From positions 682,001 through 746,000 of the forward strand of contig RCTD01000024.1 of the NCBI GenBank assembly GCA_014898415.1: a stretch of 64,000 bases of DNA. Reading direction: 5' to 3'. Source of the DNA: Stromatinia cepivora (lineage: Eukaryota; Ascomycota; Leotiomycetes; Helotiales; Sclerotiniaceae). Of the stretch, positions 1-11,449 are shown in pieces. The translations under genes and the position numbers were made by a program. Positions within the stretch are counted from its first letter, which is position 1. Every line of letters begins with the position of its first letter. The notes beneath the pieces were generated by a model, which worked only from the letters and a program-made list of their open reading frames with translations, made no database searches and was not told the origin of the DNA.

Positions 1-1117
1 ACAATTAAACAATTGAGAGTAGATTATAGTAATTATATATAATAATAAAGGGGATGAAATTGTATTTTTATTTTTGATAGTTTAAGGATAAGTTTATTTT
101 TTCAATTGGTATACCGAAATCGATTTTCCTGTGGATTGGGTTATTAAATCTATTTTCAATGAATAGACGAATAATGAAATAGAATTAGAATGGTTAAAGT
201 ATTTCGATAAATATATTATTTATCAAAAAAAGGGCAAATATTGAATACTAATATTGAATAAATACAAAAGCTATAAATCAATACTTTTTCAATTATATTA
301 TAAATCAAATAATATTATATACTTCAAATTATTATTATATTCAAATCATTTAATTCAATTATTCGATATTGAATATTTTGATATATTCAAATGTTTATAT
401 AATTATCAAATTGAAGGATTTATTAAAGTTTATATCAATGTGAGAATCACAGCAAAGAATCGATTAATATTCGAATAACAATAGGTTCGGGTTTAGTATC
501 AAAACTTTTCATTGTTTTCCTTTTAATGGTATTGAAGAATTCTTCTTTATATAGATGAAAACTCTTCAAACTAGCGTACAATTCGGCCCGCTTTCGGTTA
601 ACCCTCATTTCGTAGTTGAGGTTCGTAACAATCAATTATATTATCAAAATTGAATTCTTTATAATCTTTAAAATTATATATTTATAATTATTTACTATTC
701 AGAATATGAAAACTGGTTTTCGAGAAATAGATTTAATATTATTTAATCCTTAATTTATATTCTCAAAATTAAATATTAGGATTTGTATTTCTATTTTTTC
801 ATTTATTTTTTTAGAATTTATTAATTTCTAAATCTTTTAAATTTTTTATAATTCAATTAAAGTTTTTTCATAATCAACTTTAGTAAAAATTTAAATGATT
901 TATTATTAATCAAATTTTTCTATATTTATATTTAAGATTATACAAATTTTAATTAAAGATATAAAAAGATTAATATATAAAGTTATATTTTTGAATATTA
1001 AGAATTGTATATTTCGAAAAACAAATGAGATATTAAATAAATATCGATGTATTAAAAAAATTTAATTATATAATAAAGGAATATTTATTGAATAAAAAGT
1101 TGAAGATATATTATTAT
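1..1117. other. AT-rich degraded DNA left of the first retrotransposon
   Basis: Extremely AT-rich sequence without a credible gene; the only open frames are short, asparagine/tyrosine/isoleucine-rich and typical of degraded DNA. A small GC pocket near 585-630 carries a CGAATTCG-free, less mutated stretch that could be the edge of an older repeat, but no partner copy is visible. It ends in ATTAT (1113-1117), the left target-site duplication of the gypsy element. Confidence 0.6.
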
Positions 1118-1399
1118 TGTCACGAATCGTGAACTACAGGAGGCTAACTACGTGATACCTCTTATCTCCCATATCAATTTATGAGCTGATCGTCCGTGCA
1201 CATACGTTACGATTCATATGATTTAGTATAATAAAATAATGACCCTAATAATATATACACACAACCCTGTAATTTACGAATAGATATTTGTATATATATA
1301 TCTAATTATTCTTTATAAATTATAATTCTTCAATTATAGATTCTAAAGAATATAATTAACCCTGTTTATTTAGCTTTATTATAGCTTTTATATATTATA
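1118..1399 (+). repeat. 5' LTR of gypsy copy 1
   Basis: 282 bp, begins TGTCACGAATCGTGAAC. Its end is mutated: the better-preserved LTRs end CTCTTGTGCGTCACA, while this one reads CTTTTATATATTATA, differing only by C-to-T and G-to-A changes. The undegraded ends form a short inverted repeat (TGTSACG...CGTSACA). Confidence 0.9.
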
Positions 1400-3189
1400 T
1401 TATCTATAATTCATTTACAAGTGTTCGGTTATCTAATGACCTTCTAAATAATATTTTACTTTAATAATATCTTTTTAGATGAACTTTTACAAATATTACA
1501 TTTAAAGAAAAAAGATCTATTCCAATCTAATCGACAAAAATATAAACATTTTTAAAAGTGTATCATCATTTTTATAATACAATGAACTTCTCCTCCTGTA
1601 TACTCCGAATCTTCGAAAGTATATTCTAAAGAACCCTTTCTTTCTCCTCAATTATTTCAACAATCCTTCGAAGAAAATATAAATATAGGATTGGATAATA
1701 TTATCATTAAAAGAAAAAAGACTAATAAAAAGAAAATTCTAGTATATAAAATCGATACTCCCAATAATTCAATTGCCCCTTCTGAATCATTATTATAATT
1801 ATAAGATCTTTATACAATGGTTATGAATTTGAAAGAGGAGAATCGACAATTGAAAGCTATAATGACGATAAGCTTTGCAATAATGCAACCTCCTTCTGAA
1901 CCCCAAGTGATATTTATACAGGCATTTAGATCAACAATAATACCTGAAATTCCCTTTATTTCTTCAATCGAAATTCAAGGATCTTTATCCAAGTAAATCC
2001 GAAGATCCCGAAGTTAAAGGAAGAAAACTTTGATCAAACGATTTGATCACCTGGGGCCTTTCAAGGATTCTCCTTTTTTTTCAGGAAATAATGATCCACC
2101 TAATAATTAGGGGTCCCTTTATTCAAGAAGCCGATTTAATTGGTCAAGATTGTATTCCTATGTTAATCATAATTTGCAATAAAATATATATATATTAAAA
2201 TCTACAAATCTTATTATTAAATTTAACGATAGTATTAAATCTAAAACTAATTTATAGCAATTATTGATTATAGAACAATTCAAGCTATATATTACATTAT
2301 TTAAGAATGAAATACAATATCATATATATATAATCGATTAAACCGAATCAAAAATATAAATATATTATTATACTCTTTATATACGAATACCCCGATTTAT
2401 AGTATTCGAATTGATCGAACAATTTACAGCGATCTATTGGAACCCAGCCGAAATCGATAATGCTTATTTTCAATATGAAATATAGATTATATTTAATATA
2501 ACTCGATATAACAACTTCTTAAAATGATATAGGAAATTCAAATTACTTATTACCCAAACAAAGATTATCGATAATAAAATCCTATTCAAAGATTTCGAAT
2601 AAAAGATTTCCGATTTTCTTTTGTGAACAATAACAATATCTATTAAAGATTATAAGATTACAAAAGAACTTGTAAATATATTTATTAGAATAAATCAAAA
2701 TAAAATTTCATTACAAAAACAAAACCGATATTACATTAATCGAAAAACCCCTATAGCTATTCACAAACCAATAATTATTACAAACCCTTTGCAACCCTCT
2801 CAGAATTCTAACAACTCCAATTTTGGAATCTCTATATTCCCGAAACCATTTCCATTCCGGAATACCCCTTTTGAATACATCGGTTCTATTATATCTAATA
2901 ACTATTCGAACTTCAAACACTCATCGTCCTTTTCCTTTTTTGAAGCAATATATATATCGACGTCTTGTATCAATAACTTCAATGAAATCGAAATGGTATA
3001 AGAAAAAGTAGAAGAATTTGAAGAATATCGGGATATCGAAGAAGACTTTAGTTCAGAAGTTATAGCTGAAATTATACAGAATGTTTGTTTAGAAGAAAAA
3101 AAGCGTTTAAAATTAAACATTTAGATTTCGTTTCCATTTTAAATGTTATATAGGATATAAGATTTCTTGATCTAATCAAGTTTATAGGA

Positions 3190-3520
3190 GGAAAAGTATT
3201 TACCCTTTCTTATAATCTTTCGAAAAATGATTATATTTATCGATCAAGAGCATTTATTGATTTTGAAGCAAATGGATTCGCTTTTATTAATATCATGTTT
3301 TTTATTTATTTATTTCTTATGTTTAAATCAAGAATTATACTGCTTAAAGCTTCAATTGAAGTTAAAGGATATAATGGTATGCAAGGCCATATCATTACCT
3401 ATTTTATATTCCTTAATTTAATGGTCGATAATTGTGAACAATCTTTTATCTTTTTCCTTATTACTGAATTAGGGAGTTATAGTGTTATTTTAGGTAGACT
3501 TTGATTATCAAAGATTTGAA
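3190..3520 (+). pseudogene. Aspartic protease domain remnant of gypsy copy 1
   Basis: Around 3253-3285 the frame reads AFIDFEANGFAFINI, a decayed retropepsin active site (ancestral D-[ST]-G-A followed by aromatic residues). Further on (about 3445-3505) comes FLITELGSYSVILGRL, the usual second protease motif in which an I-L-G-R-P-W-L block follows the flap. Breaks between the two parts and a stop where the conserved tryptophan would be show that it is dead. Confidence 0.7.
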
Positions 3521-4239
3521 CGAAGTTTGATTGTTTTAATAGATATCTTGAATAATCTAAAGAGAGATTCTGTACTATTTTCTATTCGAATAATCTCTTT
3601 GTTATTCAATCATCCCTTTACAAATGGAAAATCGATCGATTAATTCAACAAAATATTGATCAATAAAATGATCAATTCGAAGAATATTGGAATCGAAGAG
3701 ATTCACAATTGAATAGATTAATTGCAATTGATAATGTATAATAAGAATTTTCAAATATAAATGTAATATAGATTTTTATTGAAAAGGAAGAGGTTTTGAT
3801 TCCTTTCAAGTTCAATCTACCTTTTTTCCAATTAATCATATTATTATTGTAGATCTACAAATACCTCCCCCATATATTACCCGAAATCCTTAATCTATAT
3901 ATATTCAAATCTGATAAGTTTCAATTAGAATATAAAAGAAATAAACAAATTGAACTCTTTATCATTACTCTGAAAAAACTCGATGATATAATAGATTTCC
4001 AATAAAACGAATAATATATGAAAGAGAGAGTATTGGTTGCTCTAACTGAATTCAAGAATACAAAAGTTTGAAAGAAATTTGATCGAGTATTGGCCGAAAT
4101 CGATTCAGAATCTGAAATACTATTTAAATATCGATAATATCATCGAATCTTTTCCAAATATAAATCAAACATTTTGCCTTCTAACCGATCTTATAATTAT
4201 AAAATTATATTGAAAGATGAAGGAGAACAAATCTTATAT

Positions 4240-5480
4240 TATAATCCACTTTACAAGATATCCCTAAAATAATTGGAAATCATTAAAGAATATATTATGG
4301 ATAATCTTAGTAAAGGTTTTATTGAATTTAATCAAGTTTTTTATATTATATCTATTCTATTTATTAAAAAACCCAATAGTAATTTGAAGTTCTGTATAAA
4401 CTTTAGATTATTGAATTTTTTAATGTATAAAGATCAGTATTCCTTTTTTTTGATTGATAAAATACTTTCTTGGTTTTTCGATACTAAAATCTTTATCAAA
4501 CTCGATATTCGTTAAGTTTTCTATTATATAAGAATGGATTCTATTTCGGAAGAGTATACTACCTTTCGAATCCGATATGGATTATATAAATATAAGATTA
4601 TATTATTCGGATTAATAAATGATTCTACAATCTATTAGTGTTATATGAATAATATTCTATTCAATTATTTAAATATCTTTTGTATAATATATCTCGATGA
4701 TATTCTAATCTATTTTGAGAACAAAGAAAAGTATCAAATTTATATTAAATTAATTCTCAAACAATTAAAAGCTGCTGGTTTATAAGCGGATCTCAAAAAA
4801 TGCGAATTCAATGTTATATATATTAAGTACTTGGGTTTTATTATTTCTATTAAAGGAGTAGAAATGGATCCTGAAAAGATTGAGATAATTAAGAATTAGA
4901 TCTTTCCGATAACAATAAAAAAGATCCAATCATTCCTCAATTTTTGCAATTTTTATTGATAATTCATTAAAAACTATAATATAATAACGAAATCTTTCAA
5001 CGAATTTATTAAAGCAAATGTTAAGTTCATATTCGACAAAATATACCAAAATGTATTTAATATCTTGAAGAAAAAGCTTATCTCCGCTTTGCTCCTGTAA
5101 TACTATAATCATCGACTCCCCTATATATTCGAAATAAATACATCCAATAGAGTAATTACTAATATATTATTACAATAGTATAGCGAAGATTGGTTTCCCA
5201 TAGTTTATTTCTTCAAGATTATAATTGCCGCTGAATTGAATTATGAAGTTTATGATAAGGAAATACTATTAATCATTCGATCTCTTAATCATTGAAGAAC
5301 AGAATTCATCGGTTCACCATATAAAATCAAGGTTTATACCGATTATAAGACCCTCGAATATTTCATAATTATCAAAACTCTCAATACTTGATAAACTCGC
5401 TAAACAGAAGTTCTAACTGATTATAACTTTATTATTATATACCACCCTAAAAAAGATAACTTTCTCATCAATACTTTAAC
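4240..5480 (+). pseudogene. Reverse transcriptase/RNase H remnant of gypsy copy 1
   Basis: The frame from about 4273 gives the fingers region of a Ty3/gypsy RT, with KKPNSNLKFCINFRLLN (the K-P-G-S-R-V-D-Y-R-L-N block) and FIKLDIR. The polymerase motif YLDD is intact at 4690-4701. RNase H follows, recognisable from VYDKEILLIIRSL and VYTDYKTLEYF near 5250-5370. Several in-frame stops (for example the TAA after LDIR at 4513-4515) break the polyprotein; many can be explained by CAA/CAG to TAA/TAG changes. Confidence 0.88.
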
Positions 5481-5879
5481 CTATCGAACCAATGAATTGA
5501 ACCTCCAAAACCATATCAAAAAGAAGAATCGCCTCCAGCAGTTTATTAAAGACAACCAAATTGATACCGAAATCATAAGAAAAACCTTACGAAAGTACCA
5601 TCCAGACGAAACAACGATTACTAATATCGATTTAAATGAAATCGCTCCTCGATTCAATTTAGTTAACTATATTATCAAAGCAAATAAAACTATAGATAAT
5701 TTGCTAATACTCAGAATATAAATTATCTAAAATCACAAATATATATCATTCCAAAATGATCTTTTGCTCTACAATAACCACCTGATGGTGCCTGATATCG
5801 ATAACCTTCGAATTTATCTGATTCATGAAACCTATAATTCTGTTTCCACTATTTATCCTAATATAAACAAAACCTACTT

Positions 5880-6900
5880 TTTATTATTTCAACAATATTA
5901 TTGATTTAGAATATATAATATTGTAATTAGATATATATATAATTATTATACCTACAAATATAATTCTATTTTATATAATTGTACCCCCAATTTATTACAT
6001 CCATTTTCAATTCCTAATCGAGTATGGTAATATATCACTATAGATTATTATAGTTTTAATAAAAATAAATATAAATATAATAATGTTTTAGTTATTATTA
6101 ATTGATTAACGAAGCAAACTATTTCTATATCTTATCATAAATCAATCGATATTCGAGTTCAAGTATAATTATATCTCTACCATATATATCGATATTATGG
6201 TTCCCCTAATACTATAATATCGGATCACGGCCCCCAATTCATATTACAGTTCTAAAAGGAATTCAGTCAAATCCTAGGAATCGATCTCAAATTATCCATT
6301 GTTCATTATCCCCAAACCGATGGTCAAATTGAGATCTATAATCAATACCTTCAACAGCGATTAAAGCCGTTTGTTAGTTATTATCAAGACAATTGGTCAA
6401 AATTCCTATCTATAATGGATTATATATAATTTACTTTTTTATATGATTCCTTAGGAGGGTTCATACTCTACAAAATCCTATACAGATATATATCGAAATA
6501 TATATAAAAATAAAAGGAAAACATTAGTAAATTAATAGATAATATAAATATATATGATGCTTATATATATATAGAATATAATAGATTAGCTTTTGTACAA
6601 ATAAAAGAAGGCCTATTGTATGTCTAAGTCAAAATATCGAAATCTACAAATGCTTATCGATGTGAGATCGATTTCGATATCGGAGATTATATATGGTTCA
6701 ATATGAAGAGTTATTCTACCCAGAGATCATTCAAGAAATTGGATTTCCCAATTCAAAGAAGATTCAAGATCATTGATCGATTTGGAAACTCTTTCAAACT
6801 TGAATTCCCGATTACAATGAAAATTCATTCTGTTTTCCTTTCAGATCGATTATGTAAGATATATAATGATCTTCTTTTTGGTTAGATATTTGAATCATTT
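5880..6900 (+). pseudogene. Integrase remnant of gypsy copy 1
   Basis: A decayed HHCC region near 5880-6000 is followed by the DDE core: the first Asp in the YITIDYYS block (about 6030-6055), the second in TIISDHGPQF (about 6205-6235), and the Glu in TDGQIEIYNQYLQ (about 6315-6350). The C-terminal part keeps the GDYIWFNMKSY block (about 6690). Stops interrupt the frame repeatedly. Confidence 0.85.
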
Positions 6901-6933
6901 CTGTTTATTAATATAACTAATGATTCGGAATAG

Positions 6934-7125
6934 GAAATGGAGAAGATCCTAGCAGTAAAAAAAGCACGAAAAACCCTATTATATAAAATCTTATAACTTA
7001 ATAACGATATCGATCTTATCTAATATCCTATTTCCGATTTTAAAACCTCATTGCACCTCCTGTGCGATTTTCATCTGGCCAATCCAATATTGCCTGATCC
7101 TCCCAATCGATTAATTGATTAAATA
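6934..7125 (+). pseudogene. Chromodomain remnant at the end of the gypsy polyprotein
   Basis: The frame reads EMEKILAVKKARKTLLYKIL, then a decayed W-x-G-Y-x-E-D-x-x-W region (LNNDIDLI*YPISDF), then CDFHLANP. This is the pattern of the short chromodomain at the C-terminus of fungal chromovirus integrases (E-V-E-x-I-L ... Y-x-V-K-W-x-G-Y ... W-x-P). The two expected tryptophans are now stops or changed, consistent with TGG to TAG/TAA mutation. Confidence 0.75.
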
Positions 7126-7449
7126 AAGCTCTATAAAAACAGAAAAGATAATTATAATTATATAGATGATGATTCATTTATGAAACCAAAGGAAAGAAAA
7201 GTATTCTTCAATATAATAGACTAAATGTTATAATTTTATGATGGTATATATGTATACAATTATGAAAGAATCGAAAACTTATACAAATTAGAAAGAATTT
7301 GATTGTATATATATATGGCCTGAGTTCTATATAACAGACAAACTACTATTATTAAAATAATATGAAGGCAATATATTTCAAAAACTTATGTTTATAATCA
7401 TTTCAAAAATCATATAAAAGGAAACTTGAATATAATAAGAACGAAATAT

Positions 7450-7800
7450 AATGTCACCTCTATCGATTTCGTTCAATTTAATTGATTTGGTCAATTTGGT
7501 CGATTAACCTAGTCGATTTCGGAATTGATCATATTAATCATCTATTATCATTATACTATAATTCAACCTTCTTCTCTTTTTTATTGAAACTTTTTCCTTT
7601 CAAAAGTTCTTCAAATCAAGGAGAATATGAATCAATATTAATTTAATCAATTAATAAACAATTTGATCGATTTAATCAATTCATTTGTTATTTTGATCAA
7701 TTTGATTGATTAATTTGGTCAATTTGATCAATTTCCAGTAAATTAATCAAATCAACCAAAATAATCAATTTAATTGATTTAAAGCTCATAAACCTTTATA
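7450..7800 (+). repeat. TTGATCAATTTGATT-rich palindromic repeat in the 3' untranslated part of the gypsy element
   Basis: Between the chromodomain and the polypurine tract lies a run of degenerate units built on the palindrome TTGATCAA and its variants (TTGATTGA, TTGGTCAA). The same block, with different unit order, is at about 9245-9560 in the inverted copy, so it is a family feature and not chance AT richness. Confidence 0.7.
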
Positions 7801-7879
7801 AAACCTGGTTTTTGATGAAATAATAATGGAATAAAAGAGTGAAATGCTTAAAAACAAGCTTTTCCAAAAGGGGGAATAG

Positions 7880-8161
7880 TATTACGAATCGTAAATCATA
7901 GAAGGTTAACTATATAATACCTTTTATCTCTTATATCAATTTATAAATTGATCATCTGTGTATATATATTACAATTTATACAATTTAGTATAATAAAATA
8001 GTAATCTTAATAACACATATACATAATCCTGCAATTTACAAATAGATATTTATATATATATATTTAGTCACTCCTTACAAGTCATAATTCTTCAATTGTA
8101 GATTCTAAAGAATATAATTGACCCTGTTTATTCAGCTCTACTACGGCTCTTGTGCGTCACA
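7880..8161 (+). repeat. 3' LTR of gypsy copy 1
   Basis: 282 bp, starts TATTACGAATCGTAA (mutated from TGTCACGAATCGTGA) and ends TTGTGCGTCACA. It follows the purine tract AAAAGGGGGAATAG directly and is followed by the target-site duplication ATTAT. Confidence 0.9.
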
Positions 8162-8174
8162 ATTATAATAAAAG

Positions 8175-8340
8175 TGTTGGAAATGAGGCCATCATAGGAT
8201 TAGAATTGAGGTCACGTGATCACTGTGATACACAGATCATATTTGGGGATAATCTTAATTCTACTCCTATTAGAATTATAAATCCTTAATTCAATCTACA
8301 TAATCAACAATACTACTACTTCCTACACCAAAAATTAACA
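8175..8340 (+). repeat. 5' LTR of the copia element
   Basis: 166 bp, TGTTGGAAATGAGGCC to CCAAAAATTAACA. It matches 20837-21002 in length and almost base for base apart from transitions. Read alone it would look like a solo LTR, but the shared target-site duplication and the primer-site-like sequence after it identify it as the 5' LTR. Confidence 0.88.
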
Positions 8341-8355
8341 GATTATGAGATCCGA
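8341..8355 (+). other. Candidate primer-binding site of the copia element
   Basis: Directly after the 5' LTR the sequence reads GATTATGAGATCCGA. TTATGAG is complementary to the CUCAUAA anticodon loop of tRNA-Met, the half-tRNA priming known from Drosophila copia and yeast Ty5. The tRNA match is inferred from memory of tRNA-Met anticodon loops, not tested against this genome. Confidence 0.5.
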
Positions 8356-8861
8356 TTGTATAGTAATAATTAGAAAGCAAAGCAAATCGAGAAAAGATTA
8401 GTATAACTAATAAAAATAAAATATCACGGGATAGTATGATTACAGAGCACTTTCAGGGATCGGGGAATAGGTGGTACACGTGATTGGTAGAGTAAAAGAA
8501 TTGAATGACTTGCTCTTGATTATATGAATCAAGAGTTGTATATATAGAACAAATGAGTGATTGTCTAGCCGATATATACCTTAATTAGACTAGATCTTTG
8601 TTTACTAGGATATCAGGATCACTTTATCAATTGGTAGATTGGTAAGGGCTAGTAGATCCTTTATTCCGATTGGAAAGCATACGCTTTGATCCTTCATAAG
8701 ATACAGGGGATCACAAGGCTTTCCGTGACATAAAACAAAATGAAAATCAGAGTTTTCATATAATATTATTAAAACAGAATTGAAATACAACAATACAGTT
8801 TATAACTCACAATATTATAGACCAAAACGGAAAGCAATCTGCACAATACCGATACAGAATT

Positions 8862-9143
8862 TGTGACGCACAAGAGCCGTAGTAGAGCTGAATAAACAGG
8901 GTCAATTATGTTCTTTAGAATCTATAATTGAAGAATTATGGCTTGTAAGGAACGATTAGATATATATATACAAATACTTATTTGTGGACTACAGGGTTAT
9001 ACATAAATATTATTAGGGTTACTATTTTATTATACTAAATTGTATGATTCGTAATATATATATATAAATGATCAGTTTATAAATTAATATAAAAGATAAG
9101 AGATATTATATGGTTAACCTCCTATAATTCATGATTCATAATA
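8862..9143 (-). repeat. 3' LTR of gypsy copy 2
   Basis: 282 bp on the minus strand; on the plus strand it begins TGTGACGCACAAGAGCC and ends in a mutated ATTCATAATA. It is adjacent to the purine tract, which marks it as the 3' LTR. Confidence 0.9.
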
Positions 9144-9244
9144 CTACCCCCCCCTTTGAAAAAGCTCGCCTTCAAGTGTTTCATTTCTCTATTCTATTAC
9201 TATTTTATTGGAAATCAGGTTTTATAAAGGTTCATAAACTTTAA

Positions 9245-9560
9245 ATCAATTAGATTGATCATTTTGGTTGATTTGATCAATTTACTGGAAATTGATTAAA
9301 TTGATTAAATTAATCGATTAAATTGATCAAAATGATGAATGAATTAACCAAATCAACCAAATCGTTCATTAATTGGTTGAATTAATATTGATTTGTATTC
9401 TCCTTGATTTAGAGAATCTTTGAAAGGAAAAAGCTTCAATAGAAAAGGGAAGGAGATTGAATTATAATATAATGATAATGGGTGATTAATATAATCAATT
9501 CCGAAATCGATCAAGTTAATCGATCAAATTGATCAAATCAATCAAATTGAACGAAATCGA
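9245..9560 (-). repeat. TTGATCAA-rich 3' untranslated repeat of gypsy copy 2
   Basis: Counterpart of the block at 7450-7800: clustered ATTGATTAAATTGATTAAAT and TTGATCAAAATGATG type units between the purine tract and the chromodomain. Confidence 0.65.
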
Positions 9561-9879
9561 TAAGAGTGACGTTATATTTCGTTCTTACCATATTCAAGCT
9601 TCCCTTTGTATGATTTTTTTTTGAAATAATCATAGATATATATTGCTTTTGTATTATCTTGATAATGATAGCTCGTCTATTGTATAGAACTCGGGCCATA
9701 TATATATATAATCAAATTCCCTCGAATTTATATAGGTTTTTGATCCTTTTACGATTATATATACACATATTATTATAAAATCATAACATTTAATCTATTG
9801 TATTAAAAAACATTTTTCTTTTTTTTAATTTTATAGATGAATTATTATCTATATAATTATAATTATCCTTTCTGCTTTC

Positions 9880-10085
9880 ATAAAGCTTTATTTAATTGAT
9901 TAATCAATTAGAAGGACCAGGTAATATTGGATTGGTTAGGTGAAAATTGTATAAGAGGTGTGATAATATTTTAAAATCGGAAGTAGGATACTAAATAAGA
10001 TCGATATTGTTATTAAGTTATGAGATTCTATATAATAAAGTTTTTTATGTTTTCTTTATTGTTAGGATTTTCTTTATTTCTTATT
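9880..10085 (-). pseudogene. Chromodomain remnant of gypsy copy 2
   Basis: The reverse complement matches 6934-7125 of copy 1, including the codons for the final P-R-L-I-like segment and the AATCCAATATTACCTGGTCC stretch. It is broken by stops. Confidence 0.65.
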
Positions 10086-10139
10086 CCGAATTATTAATTA
10101 TATTAATAAACAAAGATGGTTTGAATATCTGATTAGAAA

Positions 10140-11160
10140 GAGGATTATTATATACCTTATATAATTGATCTGAAGAGAAAACAAAATGAATTTTTATTGT
10201 AATTAAGAGTTCGAATTTGAAAGAGCTTTTAGATTAATCAATGATCTTGAATCTTTCTTGAATTGGGAAATCCAATTTCTTGGATAATCTTTGGGTAGGG
10301 TAATTCTTTACATTGAATTATATATAATCTTCGATATCGAAATCGATCTTACACCAATAAGTATTCATGGATTTCGATATCTTAGCTTAGGTATACAATA
10401 AGCCTTTTTTCGTTTGTATAAGAGTTAATCTATTATATTCTATATATATGCGGGCATCATATATATTCATATCGTTTGTTGGCTTACCAGCATCTTCCTT
10501 TCATTCTTATATACATTTCGGTGTATACCCGTATAGGGTTTTGTAGGGTATAAGCCCTCCTAAAGAATTATATGGAAGAGTAAATTGTATATAATCCATT
10601 ATAAATAGGAATTCTGATCAATCGTCTTGATAATAACTAATAAACGGTTTTAACTATTGTTGAAGATACTGATTATAGATCTCAATTTGACCATCGATTT
10701 GGGGATAGTAAGTAATGGATAATTTGAAATCGGTTCCTAGGATTTGACTGAATTTTTTCTAGAATTGTGATATGAATTAAAGACTACGATTTGATACTAT
10801 AATATCAAAGGGATTATAATATCGATATATATAGTAGAGATATAATTATACTTGAGCTTGAGTATTGATTGATTTATAACAAGATATAAAGATAATTTGC
10901 TTTATTAATCGATCAATAATGACTAAAATATTATTATATCCGTATTTATTTTTATTAAAGTTGTAGTAATTCATAATAATATATTACTATACTCGATTAG
11001 GAATCGGAAATGGATATAATAAATCGAGGGTATAATCGTATAAAACGGAATTGTATTTGCAAGTATGATAATTATATATATATCTGGTTATAGTATTGTA
11101 TATTCTGGGTTAATAGTATTGTTGAGATAATAAGAAATAGGTTTTACTTATATTAGGATA
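10140..11160 (-). pseudogene. Integrase remnant of gypsy copy 2
   Basis: The reverse complement aligns with 5880-6900: the Y-P-Q-I-D-G-Q block preceding the catalytic Glu is at about 10694-10712, and the upstream zinc-binding region lies near 11100-11160. Stops occur throughout. Confidence 0.7.
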
Positions 11161-11449
11161 AGCAATGGAAACAGAATTATAGGCTTTACAAATCAGGTAA
11201 ATTTGAAGGTTATCGATGTTAGGCATTATTAGGCGGTTATTGTAAAATAAAAGGTTATTTTGGAATGATATATATTTGTAATCTTGGGTAACTTGTATTC
11301 TGAATATTAATAAGTTATTTATAATTTTATTTGCTTCGATGATATAGTTAATTAAATCGAATCGAAAAACAATTTCATTCAAATCGATATTAATAATTAT
11401 TGTTTCATTTGGATGATGCTTTTGTAAAGCTTTTTTTATAATTTTGGTA

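Larger units (their letters stand above)
1118..8161 (+). mobile_element. Ty3/gypsy LTR retrotransposon (chromodomain type), copy 1, degraded
   Basis: Complete 7,044-bp element bounded by two 282-bp LTRs (1118-1399 and 7880-8161) and flanked by identical 5-bp duplications ATTAT (1113-1117 and 8162-8166). The internal order is Ty3/gypsy: a gag-like region, aspartic protease (about 3190-3520), reverse transcriptase/RNase H (about 4240-5480), integrase (about 5880-6900) and a C-terminal chromodomain (about 6934-7125). A purine tract (AAAAGGGGGAATAG) lies directly before the 3' LTR. Stops and frame breaks occur throughout, so the element cannot be autonomous. The two LTRs differ by C-to-T and G-to-A transitions, as expected after RIP. 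A second copy of the family, in opposite orientation, is at 8862-15892. Confidence 0.93.

Noticed and set aside
8175..8340. Solo LTR of the copia family
   Set aside because: The AAAAG duplication pairs it with the LTR at 20837-21002 and a primer-site-like sequence follows it, so it is a true 5' LTR.
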